From an uncultured Pseudomonadales bacterium (lineage in GTDB: Bacteria > Pseudomonadota > Gammaproteobacteria > Pseudomonadales > Azotimanducaceae), in contig OY282447.1 of NCBI GenBank assembly GCA_958296165.1, positions 248,001-312,000 on the forward strand: 64,000 bases of DNA, written 5' to 3'. Below the pieces are notes generated by a model that saw nothing but the letters and a program-made list of their open reading frames with translations, had not been told where the DNA came from and made no database searches. The position numbers and the translations under genes were made by a program. Shown one piece after another: positions 1 through 8,248 of the stretch; positions within the stretch are counted from its first letter, which is position 1, and each line of letters begins with the position of its first letter.

Positions 1-1023
1 GCCGATTTGCCCGACCTTCGAGTTGGCAACGGCGTTTGCCAACTCGAACACGGCGCATTCGGGCGACCGCAGCGCCAATCGATCCGCCAAGTCCAAGATG
101 GGATTGTCGGACTCCACGCGCGCCTTCAGGATGCAGCCGTCGAATCCGCCGTTCTCCGCCCGTCGGTCGAATTCGCGCAAAGACCCTTGGAACTGTTTGA
201 GCGGGCGGCCACTTGGCAACTCGAATGGTTCCACATGGACATCGTCGCCCAGAGTCACGATCACCGCCTGCTTGACCTGCTCACTCTCGCCGAAGTCCAG
301 CGGTATGAGCGAACCGGCGTAGCGGCCCGTGGCTATTCCCCCAGGCAGGAGCTGCGGATCGTGGATGTGGCCGAAGGCGCAATACAACGCCTGCTGCAAG
401 CCCTGCACGTGAGTCGCGTAGTCTTCGCCAACGGTGATACGGCGTTCAGACTTGCCAGGTCTGGCACCGTCCACATGGAGATGGGCCGCGTACAGCACGA
501 CGCCCCGCTCGCCCACACTCAGGCTCGCCTTGTCCAAGAAACGGTCGTTGATGATGCGCACCCCATCGGCATAGACGCCTTGGAACTTCTCCACATCGTC
601 GCTGGCAAAGTCGGCGATGGCGCTTGGCGGAATGAACGGCACACACACCACCGCCACTCGCACATTTGCGATGTTTGGAAACTCCACGGGCCCTGGTTGG
701 GTAAGGAACCAGAGGCGTCTAGGTGCCGTTGCGCCGGCCAACTGATCGAGCACACGGAACAAGGCTGGCGAGTCATGGTTGCCGCAGAGGACAACCGTAG
801 GTGCCAGTGCCGCAAGCCTCTGCAGCGCTGTGATGCCGAGGCCGAGCGAGGCATACGGCGGCCTAGAAGCATCGAAGAGGTCGCCCGTGTGCAGGATGAG
901 GTCCGGCCGTTCAGACTCTGCGACCTCCAGCAGGCCCCGCAACGCCACCTCGTGGTCCGGTTGCCGATCGTGTCGCCCAAGCCGTGCGCCAAGGTGCCAA
1001 TCCGAGGTGTGCAGGAGTTTCAA
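1..1023 (-). CDS. SbcD/Mre11-like DNA exonuclease (3' end outside window)
   Basis: Calcineurin-like metallophosphoesterase of the SbcD/Mre11 family, expected to trim DNA ends in a two-metal site. The N-terminus reads LKLLHTSDWHLGARLG (phosphoesterase motif I, D-x-H), followed by LILHTGDLFD (motif II) and VVLCGNHDS (motif III, GNHD). Later motifs YAAHLHVDG and CAFGHIHDP supply the remaining metal-binding histidines. The start is a TTG whose reverse-complement context has GGAGG 7 nt upstream; it overlaps the TGA of the HerA-like gene by 2 bases (TTGA), so the two are probably translationally coupled. About 341 codons are present before the left edge; the family is usually near 400. A Rad50/SbcC-like ATPase might follow beyond the window, but that cannot be seen. 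Confidence 0.88.
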   Translation of the reverse strand, partial: MKLLHTSDWHLGARLGRHDRQPDHEVALRGLLEVAESERPDLILHTGDLFDASRPPYASLGLGITALQRLAALAPTVVLCGNHDSPALFRVLDQLAGATAPRRLWFLTQPGPVEFPNIANVRVAVVCVPFIPPSAIADFASDDVEKFQGVYADGVRIINDRFLDKASLSVGERGVVLYAAHLHVDGARPGKSERRITVGEDYATHVQGLQQALYCAFGHIHDPQLLPGGIATGRYAGSLIPLDFGESEQVKQAVIVTLGDDVHVEPFELPSGRPLKQFQGSLREFDRRAENGGFDGCILKARVESDNPILDLADRLALRSPECAVFELANAVANSKVGQIG

Positions 1024-2837
1024 AGTTCTACCTCCGGGCCTGCGAACGCTGCCATGTTACGGCCGATCTCATCGACTCGCGCCGCGTTCGCGGCGTCGTC
1101 CTTCGCGGCCTCGCCGGGATTGGTGGCGAACGGCGGAAAAGGGAACCGTATCGGGATAGGCTCCGGCACCACTGGCTGAGACACCACCATCGTGCCGGGC
1201 ATGAAACGGGTTGCCCTTTCGCGCAACGCCGGCGTGAGAAAGCGGTAGGCGTCGGCCTCGCTAGCGTCCAAGCGGCCGGCCACCTTGAGCGAAGCGTTCC
1301 TCGGCAATGCTGGCGCCACCGCGGAGGCGGCCTGTTGGGCACCGATCAGCAAGACGCCTAGCGACCGGCCTCGTTCGGCGATGTCCACTAGCAACTCCTT
1401 GAGTGGTGAGAAGCCTTGGGCAGGCGCGTATTTGTTCAACTCGTCGAGTACCACGAAGCGCAACGGCTCGCGTCCCGTCCCTTGCTTCTCGTTCCAGACC
1501 CGATCGAGCAGCGCCCCAACGACGAAGCGTTGCGCATCTTCGTGCAGCCTGGAAATATCCACCACATGCACCTTCGCGTTCTCGGTAGACACCGGGGACA
1601 ATCCGATGCCGATCACCGCGCCAAGATGGCGGCGTAGCCGTAGCAGCCGACGCAGAAATGCTTGGCGAGTACCGAGCGTTGTCCGTCCGAACCATAGGTT
1701 TTGTAGGCGTTCGTCTTCGGCAGTGGCCAAGCCATCCAAGAATCCCACGAGATCGCCGAAATCGCGCACGACATGGCCGGCGCCGGCCGCTGCCTGCTCT
1801 GGTTCGCGCCCCGCCAAGCGATCCGGGTCGAACGATGTGTTAGGCGCTGTCGTGTTGGCAACCACCACAGCCCCGCTCTTGTCGTCTGCGAGACGACGAA
1901 AGTGCCGTAGTAGCTGTATCCGAACCTGCTGCTCCACGAACCCTACCTGCGTAGTTCTGTCGTCTTGAGATGTGAAGCAGAATTGCAGGAGCTGCTGGCG
2001 GATGAATTGCTCCGGCGTCCAACCGTAGGCGTGTACCTCCTTCATCTCCCGCGAGCGAACATCAGCCACATGGCCAGCATCTGATCGGCGCGGCGCATAC
2101 AGCCGAACCGACTTGAACGGCCCTGGGTTGTCCACGCCAAGCACATTCCACTTTTTGCGTTCATCGTCTCTGTCGGCGAACACCGCGTTGGCACGATCCA
2201 AGTGCAGCAAGTCCTCGCCTTTGGTGTTGAATACGAAAGCGCGTGCGTTCTCTCGGTTCGCACGGCCGCCAAGCAAGTTCATGCCGCGCTCGGTTTCGAG
2301 TAGCTGATACAGCAGAAAGAGCGCGTAGGACGTCTTCGTGCCAACGCCGGAGATGCCGGAGATCGAAACATGCGCCCCGGCCCGGCCGTCCACAAACCGC
2401 ATGTCCGCGTAGACTGGCTCGCCGCCGAGGTCCAGTCCGATGGGCAGCTTGCCGTGGCTCATTTCGTCCTCGAACAAGGCGAGCTCACGATGGTGACCAC
2501 TTGCCCGCAACACCGGCGCACCAGCTTGGGGTGCGACGAACACCTCCGGCGCGACACGCAGCACGCGGGCTTGTGCACGACGCACATGCTCCGCCGGCAA
2601 GGTGCTGTCGACTACGCGAGCTGTGTCCGATGGAAAGTCGGCACCCTCGAATCGCGAACTCAGTTCCGTCACGATGCTATAGTGCGTAAGCTCTCGGCCA
2701 TCGGCGAGAACGGTCGTGACAGACAGCAGTTCGTCGAGCTGGACGACCGCATTCTCCTCAAGCACGACGTAGAAGGTCCGGGAGCTACTCTCTGTAGATC
2801 CATCCACCAACCCGACATGAGATCGCGCCAGCGTCAT
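1020..2837 (-). CDS. HerA-like (DUF87) DNA translocase/helicase ATPase
   Basis: A 605-residue P-loop ATPase of the HerA/FtsK superclass, expected to form a ring that pumps DNA and partners with NurA nucleases. The P-loop is a variant, GISGVGTKTS at residues 161-170, with one extra residue between the last Gly and the Lys. Walker B is FVVLDELNKYAP near residue 460, followed by the sensor-like segment GVLLIGAQQA. The start at 2837 was preferred over longer in-frame options because its ATG overlaps the TGA of the upstream NurA-like gene (ATGA). Its own TGA overlaps the TTG of the SbcD-like gene. The tight overlaps and the family logic (NurA-HerA-Mre11) point to a DNA-end resection or defence complex. 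Confidence 0.87.
   Translation of the reverse strand: MTLARSHVGLVDGSTESSSRTFYVVLEENAVVQLDELLSVTTVLADGRELTHYSIVTELSSRFEGADFPSDTARVVDSTLPAEHVRRAQARVLRVAPEVFVAPQAGAPVLRASGHHRELALFEDEMSHGKLPIGLDLGGEPVYADMRFVDGRAGAHVSISGISGVGTKTSYALFLLYQLLETERGMNLLGGRANRENARAFVFNTKGEDLLHLDRANAVFADRDDERKKWNVLGVDNPGPFKSVRLYAPRRSDAGHVADVRSREMKEVHAYGWTPEQFIRQQLLQFCFTSQDDRTTQVGFVEQQVRIQLLRHFRRLADDKSGAVVVANTTAPNTSFDPDRLAGREPEQAAAGAGHVVRDFGDLVGFLDGLATAEDERLQNLWFGRTTLGTRQAFLRRLLRLRRHLGAVIGIGLSPVSTENAKVHVVDISRLHEDAQRFVVGALLDRVWNEKQGTGREPLRFVVLDELNKYAPAQGFSPLKELLVDIAERGRSLGVLLIGAQQAASAVAPALPRNASLKVAGRLDASEADAYRFLTPALRERATRFMPGTMVVSQPVVPEPIPIRFPFPPFATNPGEAAKDDAANAARVDEIGRNMAAFAGPEVEL
1031..1035 (-). promoter_or_regulatory. 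Ribosome binding site deciding a TTG start
   Basis: GGAGG on the minus strand, 7 nt upstream of the TTG at 1023-1021, inside the 3' end of the HerA-like gene. It supports the rare TTG start of the SbcD-like gene over any downstream ATG. Confidence 0.7.
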
Positions 2838-3859
2838 AGCTTTGCCTCGTTCCGCCTCATCACTGCCTCCCGAACGGCTCGGAGCGCCAACTGGGGATTG
2901 CCTTGAACACGATGTAGATGGCGTTCCAAGCCCGATATGGGCGTCAAGTTTACGGGTGCCCGCGGATCTCGATGGGCAGCGGATGCAAAAGCTGGCAGGC
3001 AGCTCGCCATGCGGTCGGCCACTTGCGATGCGATTTCTCGACCCACGCCCGCTGCCATTTCCACACGGGCAATGGCAGCCCAAGGCGTTGTCCAGGGCCC
3101 AACGTCGCCGACCCGTAGGTAGCAGGCGTAGAAATCATCGCCCAATGCGAACAGCCCGGTACGTTCGCCTACGCCCAGGCCCGGAACCGCCGCCCAATCT
3201 TCGGCCTGCAACAGGCGCCTGTAGTGGGTCTTCACATAGCCCACGACCGGTTGACCGCGGGCTTGGCGAATACTGTGCAACGGGCCATCGACGACAGCGA
3301 ACCACTCATCGCCACAAAGCGTTTCTGCGATTCGTCCCTCGGCATCGCGCATGCGGCGCTGCAGGTACAAGTGTGCGGCTTGTGGCTCTTGGCTATCCAC
3401 TGCGTGCGGTTCCCAACGCCAGCCGTTCGCGTTGTCGGGAAGGCGAACAGGTGTGCCGCCACACAATACGGTTAGGCGGCCTACCTCCACACGGTCGATC
3501 CGTGCAGGACTAGGACCGTCGATGAGCACTGCGCCAGCGGCCCAGCTTCCCGCCAAGCCTGTGTGGATGTGCCCCTGTACGTCGGTTCTCGTCAGTCGCG
3601 CCTCTGTGCGCATCGTTCCATCGACAAATGCGATGCGTGGCATCGACTGTGTGGGTTCGTTGGGGCGATAGGGATGGGCTGCAAATCCGTCATCTTCCAC
3701 CCACTCGCATGCCAGATCGTGCTTCGACTCTTCTTCGGCGTTGTAGCCGGCACCGTAGTCGGGCCGGAACGGATCAACCCCCACATGGTCACCGACGATG
3801 CGGCCAGCCGACACCACCGCGGCCATGCCTACCGACACCCGCAGCTGTTCATCGTTCAT
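2834..3859 (-). CDS. NurA-like nuclease
   Basis: A 341-residue NurA-domain protein. Visible family features are the acidic motif IAFVDGTMRTE (Asp80), a second acidic motif FAVVDGPLH (Asp191), GYVKTHYRR, and the C-terminal stretch VNLTPISGLERHLHR followed by a Gly-rich turn, typical of NurA. NurA enzymes are RNase H-fold 5'-3' nucleases that act with HerA. The gene is first in a three-gene overlapping set (NurA-HerA-SbcD), all on the minus strand. The start at 3859 has a G-rich stretch about 6 nt upstream but no perfect Shine-Dalgarno. Function in bacteria is less studied than in archaea, so repair versus phage defence cannot be decided from sequence. Confidence 0.85.
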   Translation of the reverse strand: MNDEQLRVSVGMAAVVSAGRIVGDHVGVDPFRPDYGAGYNAEEESKHDLACEWVEDDGFAAHPYRPNEPTQSMPRIAFVDGTMRTEARLTRTDVQGHIHTGLAGSWAAGAVLIDGPSPARIDRVEVGRLTVLCGGTPVRLPDNANGWRWEPHAVDSQEPQAAHLYLQRRMRDAEGRIAETLCGDEWFAVVDGPLHSIRQARGQPVVGYVKTHYRRLLQAEDWAAVPGLGVGERTGLFALGDDFYACYLRVGDVGPWTTPWAAIARVEMAAGVGREIASQVADRMASCLPAFASAAHRDPRAPVNLTPISGLERHLHRVQGNPQLALRAVREAVMRRNEAKL

Positions 3860-4034
3860 CGCCCCGTCATTCGACAGACGGGCAGCTTAGCCATACGCGG
3901 ACGCCGCCGCCAACGGCCTTCGGGTCGCGATTCGCACGGTACGACGCAACAGCAAGCGCGATTCAGGCGTACAATTCCTCCGTTCGCGCAGTGCTTGCGA
4001 GCACTGCGGCGCACGCAGCCCTTGGAGGGTCGCC

Positions 4035-4320
4035 ATGCACCTCCCCAACCAACAGCCATCCTAAATCTGGCGCCCGCTTACGGGCGTGCCCGATGGCGCT
4101 CACGGCTGGCTGGTGTCCGGCTACGCCGAGCTCAGGGACGAGTGGGCGTCTATCCGCGCCAGGCTGAAAGACCGCGACGAACCTCGCGCCTTCCTCGACA
4201 AGTGGCTGGAGGAGCGCGGTCGGGCGTTCGCCATCGAAACCGGCCAGATCGAGGGCCTCTACACGCTCAAGGCGGGCATCACCGAGCGACTCATTGCCGA
4301 GGGCCTCGCCGGCGTGGGCA
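4035..4320 (+). pseudogene. fic-family gene, 5' remnant only
   Basis: Reading on the plus strand from GTG 4086, the product contains the Fic-family N-terminal signature WLEERGRAFAIETGQIEGLY followed by TLKAGITERLIAEG, after which homology stops near 4317. An in-frame ATG at 4035 has a good GGAGGG site just upstream, but an in-frame TAA at 4062 separates it from the WRPL segment that usually opens Fic proteins. The catalytic HPFxxGNGR half is absent. So the gene carries a nonsense codon and is cut off where the convergent ClpP/ATPase pseudogene ends. Either an element boundary or a deletion lies at about 4320. Fic proteins AMPylate targets, often as toxins; this remnant cannot. Confidence 0.7.
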
Positions 4321-6634
4321 TAGAGTTGTCGTGCGCCTTCGAGGTCGAGGAAAGCGAGTCGCTCCACGGCACGGACGCGCCTCCCGGTCGTGGTCGATGG
4401 CGACCGTGTAGCGCATGTCCCCTTCGTCCGTCGACGCTGCGATCTCGAAGAACATGGTCCCGCCGCAGTCCGGGCGCATCGGCGAAAGCACCGGAAGTTG
4501 GCGATGCCGAGTTTCCGATCGGGCCTCTGCCCGTGGCTTCGCGGGCAGAGGTCCCGGACGTGCCGCTGCGCCGTGCCGTCGGTCGAGCGGAAGAACAGCT
4601 TCGTGGCCGTGTTCGCGAGCAGCATCTCTACCGCGTGCTCGCCGCCGTGGCCGAACTCGCCGAGCGCGTGGCGCAGGCTGCTGCACGACTGCGTGGCGAG
4701 CACGCAGAACGCCCCGAAGGAGCGGCAGGCGTCCATGAAGCTCTGCTCGCCGTGCGCCGCGTCGCAGGTCACGAAGCGGTGCGCCTCGTCGGCGACATAG
4801 GCCGCGAGCGGCATGCCGTGGCCGGCGAGCGAGCGCCGCTCGCTGCCGAGGATGGCCTCGAAGTACGCGGCCTTCAACGCCTTCGCGATGAGGATGTCGT
4901 GCGCCGCCCCCAGGCTCGGCTGGTAGAGATGCACCGCGCGGCCGTCCGTCGCGTCCACGCTGCGGTCGAACGCCACGGACGCGGCACCGCCGCCCGCCAG
5001 GGCCGCCTTCAGGCCGGGCTCGCATCCGAAGTAGAGCGTGCGCGCAGGCGTTTCGGCGGCGAAGTCGGCGAACGCCTGCCGCGCCATCGAATGGACGCCC
5101 ATGAAGTGCGGCCCTTTGCTGTGCGCGGCAAGCTGGCGCCATTGCCGGACGTCGTCGGCGAGGGTCCGAATCTCGCTGTCCGCCGCCTCGAAGCGCCTCA
5201 CCAGCAGCGCGCCGAACGTCGGGCAGCGGTCCGGCCCGAAGAACTGGGCCAGGGCGAGCACGTTGGGACCGGCGCGCCCGTCGCCGCCGTCCGCCGCCAG
5301 CCCCGCCAGCCGCCGGAAGCCGGCGAGTTCGCGCGCGAAGTCCCGATGGACGGCGTCGTCGACCGCCGGCGCGGGCCGTTCGTCGCGGAACAGCGCCAGC
5401 GTCGTCGCCACGGCGGTGAGCGCGAGCTTGGCCCCCTCCACTTCCCAATAGGGGTCCCGCCCCTTCGCCGGCGTTCCGTTCAGCGTCTGCGCCGGACTCG
5501 CCGGCGCGAGGCTCGCCGAGCGGAGCAGTATCTTGCGCGCCGCCGTCCTCGCGCGGCCGGCGGCCAGGTCCGCTTCGAGCGACCACTCCGGCGACGCCAT
5601 CACGTCGATGATCTGCCGGACGCCGTCGCGCCGGCCCGGCTCGAACACGCGCAGATCGGCGCCCGCCAGATCGGCCACCGCGTCCCGGATCTCCCGCTTG
5701 GGGTCGATCAGCAGCGCGCATCCCACGCGGTTGCCCGGATCGCACGCCGCCGCGACGGCCGGCAGGATGGCCGACGCCGTCTTGCCCGATCCGGGTTCGC
5801 CGAGCACGAGCACGTGCCGGCACAGCGCGTCGCGGGCGACTTCGCCGGACGGAAACAGGGCGCTCCACTGCGGCACCCGGAACGCGTCCTTCGGCCGTTC
5901 CGGCGCGCCGCCGCCGCGTCCGTCGGCGATGCCGTCGATCAGCCGGAGCGCCAGCGCCAGCGCCGCCGAGATCGTCTGGTCCAGCCGCAGCAGGCCCGCG
6001 TACAGCGCGGCGAAGCGCCCGCGCGGCCCTTCCGCGCACCACGCCACCAGCGCGCGCAGCCGCGCCAGCGCCGCGTCGCCCGGCCCGTCCGTTTCCGGCG
6101 CGTCCCGCCCCGGCCAGTCGACGCCGCGCGCCAGCCGCGCCGCCGCCAGCCGGTCCTCGACCGTGATCCCGTCCGCGGCGAACTCCCGCGCCGGCGCCTC
6201 CAGCGCGCGGGCCGCGAGGTCCGACAGAACGGCGGCGTCGACCCGGCCCATCCAGCCGGCCTGGTACGCCGCCACCTCGGCCGTCAACGACTGCTGCTCC
6301 GATATCCGCACGCCGTGGTAGTGCAGGCGGGCGTTGCGCCTGGCCTCGCGCCGGTCGCCGAGCGACAGGATCACCGCCGCCGCGCTGCCGACGCCGGTCA
6401 GGCCGCGCGTCACGATCCGAAGGCCGCTCCGGCGCAGCCCCTCGGCGGCGTCGAGCCAGTAGCTCAGGCCGTCTCCGATCCGCCGGGCGACGCGATCTCC
6501 AGATGGACGCCGTCGTAGAAGCAGTCGCCGCGCAGGTGGCGCATCACGTCCGCCAGCTCGATCACGGCTGCGTCGGTGATCTCGGACACCAGCGAAACCA
6601 CCGCGGTGTCGCTCTCGTAGTTCACACTTATCAT
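4291..6634 (-). pseudogene. ClpP-like peptidase fused to VirD4/TraG-like conjugation ATPase, frameshifted
   Basis: Start is ATG 6634 with AAGGAG 8 nt upstream. The first 56 codons (MISVNYESDTAVV...IASPGG) match ClpP-like peptidases and then hit a stop at 6464. One frame over, the text continues without a break (GLSYWLDAAEGLRRSG, then VGSAAAVILSLGDRREA with the putative catalytic Ser, then LHYHG with the putative His) and runs directly into a large ATPase. Walker A is GEPGSGKTAS (about 5772-5800) and Walker B is AAYVADEAHRFV (about 4790-4825), with ATQS as in coupling proteins. A second frameshift near 4540 affects the C-terminus. Rejoined, it would be roughly 780 residues. It is probably a conjugation-type DNA pump with an attached Clp-like domain, now inactive unless the shifts are sequencing errors. 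Confidence 0.72.
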
Positions 6635-7036
6635 TGTGCTCTCTCCTTGCGGGGGAGAGCCGGCCGACAGGAGTGCGGAGCGACCTCCCCCTTCGTTATC
6701 GAAAGGTTGACGTCGCCCGCCTTGGCCAGTAATTCCGCATCGTGGCTGGTGCCCCCCTTTGGGGGGTTGCAATCTGATGGCCTTCCGAAGCGAGTTCCAC
6801 CAGCCATCGCGGGGCGCGGATGGATCTTTATCCCCTGCTAGCTCCGCGCCACGGAGAGCGGTTCCCGCCGTAGGCGTCCGGGCCCGCTTGTCAAGAGCTT
6901 TGTTCGGCTTCTTCGGCGTTCGGCCATGTCGTTCGTCGGCGCGCTGGCCGACAGCGGCAGCTTGGCGACTGGGTCGCTGCCTGGCGCCGGCGCTCGATCT
7001 TGTGCGGCGGTCGGTTCCGGGCGCCGGAACCAGCGG
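6635..7036. other. Intergenic debris upstream of the ClpP/ATPase pseudogene
   Basis: About 400 bases. Next to 6634 lies the ribosome binding site of the Clp-like gene. The rest holds no convincing gene: all open frames here are low-complexity Arg/Ser/Pro products typical of antisense reading of GC-rich DNA. It lies between two gene remnants and is probably decayed mobile-element sequence. Confidence 0.5.
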
Positions 7037-7261
7037 CTCGGCAAGGCACTCGAATCAGCGGTGAAGGCGCACAACGAGTCCATTGGCGCTTTCGACGAGG
7101 GCGTGCTGCGGAAGGGGCGTCGCTTCGCCGAACTGGTGGTTGGCGGCGTAGACGAATCGCAGCTTCGGGTTGATGCCGTCGAAGGCCAAGTGCGCGTCTC
7201 AAAATGTGCGGTTGCCGAAGTCGGCGCGTTGGACGAGCGCTCGATGACGGAACCGGCGTAG
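7037..7261 (+). pseudogene. RmuC-like C-terminal fragment
   Basis: The plus frame encodes LGKALESAVKAHNESIGAFD followed by EGVLRKGRRFAEL, closely resembling the helical C-terminal part of RmuC-family DNA recombination proteins, where GKAL.KAV.AYN..VGS...VL..AR.F.EL is typical. It continues with DAVEGQVRVSK and ends at a stop at 7259-7261. No RmuC core is seen upstream in any frame, so only the 3' end remains. It overlaps minus-strand remnants, showing mosaic debris rather than an operon. The family match rests on a single segment of about 35 residues. Confidence 0.5.
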
Positions 7262-7318
7262 CCGGAACCGGCGACGAACAGGCCGATGCTCGGATCGAAA
7301 GCGAGAACTAGGCGAGTC

Positions 7319-7458
7319 CTACGGGTCGTTGCAGTAGGTTTCCGCGTCGACGACGTATGGGTTCCGGCGGCCCGTCGAGGTCCTTCCCGCCGGAGTCCTT
7401 CGCAAACGCGGGCCGCCAGCGGCGCGTCCGCGCTGGAGTGGCTGAGGAAGACCTTCAC
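7319..7458 (-). pseudogene. TIR-like domain protein, N-terminal fragment
   Basis: Starting with GTG 7458, the frame reads VKVFLSHSSADAPLAARVCE then GLRREG, the beta-A/alpha-A opening of TIR and related domains (KVFLSHSS.D). After about 25 codons a frameshift leads to a frame ending at 7319 (NPYVVDAETYCNDP). No further TIR motifs, and no catalytic Glu, follow. The GTG overlaps the TGA of the preceding minus-strand frame as GTGA, the usual sign of a translationally coupled pair. So this was probably the second gene of a small operon, now broken. Confidence 0.45.
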
Positions 7459-7660
7459 GACTGGTTCCTCGCCGTGTCGCTCGAAGACGGGCGCGTCCGC
7501 TGCTCCGCCGGACTCTCCGCGCCTCCGGCGGCTCGACCGTCCCAAGCGTCGTGGAATCGGTCCGCCACCTGCCGGAGTCCACTGCGCAGATCGCCGCCGA
7601 AGAGGCGCCGAACATCGCCGGGCCGACGTCGGCGGGCCGGGCGTCGCGGGGTTCGGTCAT
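7455..7660 (-). pseudogene. Unrecognised small protein upstream of TIR fragment, frameshifted
   Basis: A start ATG at 7660 gives MTEPRDARPADV, then the sense continues one frame over as RRLFGGDLRSGLRQVADRFH then DAWDG, ending in SSSDTARNQS at 7455, where TGA overlaps the GTG of the TIR-like fragment. The single-base shift and the overlap suggest a former two-gene unit downstream of a conjugation-ATPase-like 3' end. I do not recognise the family. Confidence 0.35.
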
Positions 7661-7873
7661 CGAAGTCCTCCCGCGACCGGGGACGGCCCGCGCGCAAGCG
7701 CCGGGGCGGCCTGCGAACTGGCCGAGCCGCCGGCGCTCCATGCGGCCGTCGGCGAGCACCGCGTAGCACTCGCCCGGCCGCAGCGTCGAGAGCGGCCGCA
7801 CCTGCCGTCGCTGCGCCGCTCGCGAGTCGGGCACGCTGCGAGGCTCTGCGAATTTGGGCCGGAGACCGACCTT
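7661..7873 (-). pseudogene. 3' remnant of a conjugation-ATPase-like gene (left copy)
   Basis: The minus frame encodes VRPLSTLRPGECYAVLADGR followed by MERRRL, resembling the tail of VirD4/TraG-like proteins, where a proline, LRPGE and a short beta-hairpin close the ATPase. No upstream ATPase core exists. A closely similar stretch occurs on the same strand at 14177-14275, on the other side of the kinase-helicase/PLD operon, and the two also match at DNA level. The parent family is inferred from this short tail only. Confidence 0.4.
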
Positions 7874-8185
7874 GCGGCGGAGCCGGGACGCAGCGCGGCG
7901 GCCCTCCGCTTCGAGGCTGTCCGCGACTTCGAGCGCGACTAGTGCTGCCGACCGCTGCGCGAGGCGGCCACCGCTGCCGCGGCGCCAGCTGCGCCACGCG
8001 CGAAGCCGCCAAGCCACGCCGGCCAGCAGTTCTCCATGTGCCGGCGGCGCTTTGAACCGTCGACGAGCGCCGCGCCCACGATGCGTCCTGATCCATCCGA
8101 TGGCGAATGTCCTGTACGGCTTGCTTCCCCTGCCGCCTCAATGACTTGGAGCTAACTTTGGGCTGGCCTTGATTTTTATACATTG
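7874..8185. other. Stretch with no supported gene upstream of the Mokosh-like operon
   Basis: About 310 bases. Open frames are short and Arg/Ala-rich. A/T-richer DNA begins near 8160 (GATTTTTATACATT), marking the change from debris to the promoter region of the kinase-helicase gene. Confidence 0.5.
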
Positions 8186-8200
8186 CCCGTTGACAACGGG
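8186..8200. promoter_or_regulatory. Inverted repeat overlapping a TTGACA box
   Basis: CCCGTTG-A-CAACGGG is a perfect 7+1+7 inverted repeat about 50 bases before the kinase-helicase gene. It contains a consensus TTGACA at 8190-8195. The nearest -10-like TATACG lies at 8217-8222, giving a 21-nt spacer that is longer than usual. It could be an operator for a repressor, or a -35 region needing an activator. Confidence 0.4.
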
Positions 8201-8248
8201 CTGCTTTGCGTGGCCGTATACGCTCCCTCAATCCCGGCAAGCTAGTTG

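Noticed and set aside
7-1179. 390-residue plus-strand open frame
   Set aside because: It is antisense to the SbcD-like gene, whose motifs (SDWHLG, GDLFD, GNHD) are clear; the plus frame has no recognisable features.
3947-3975. Promoter for the fic remnant (TACAAT at 3970)
   Set aside because: No matching -35 box at proper spacing.
4321-6518. Plus-strand extension of the fic frame (about 730 codons)
   Set aside because: Beyond about 4320 the product is Arg/Ala-rich and antisense to the ATPase. Only the first part is real.
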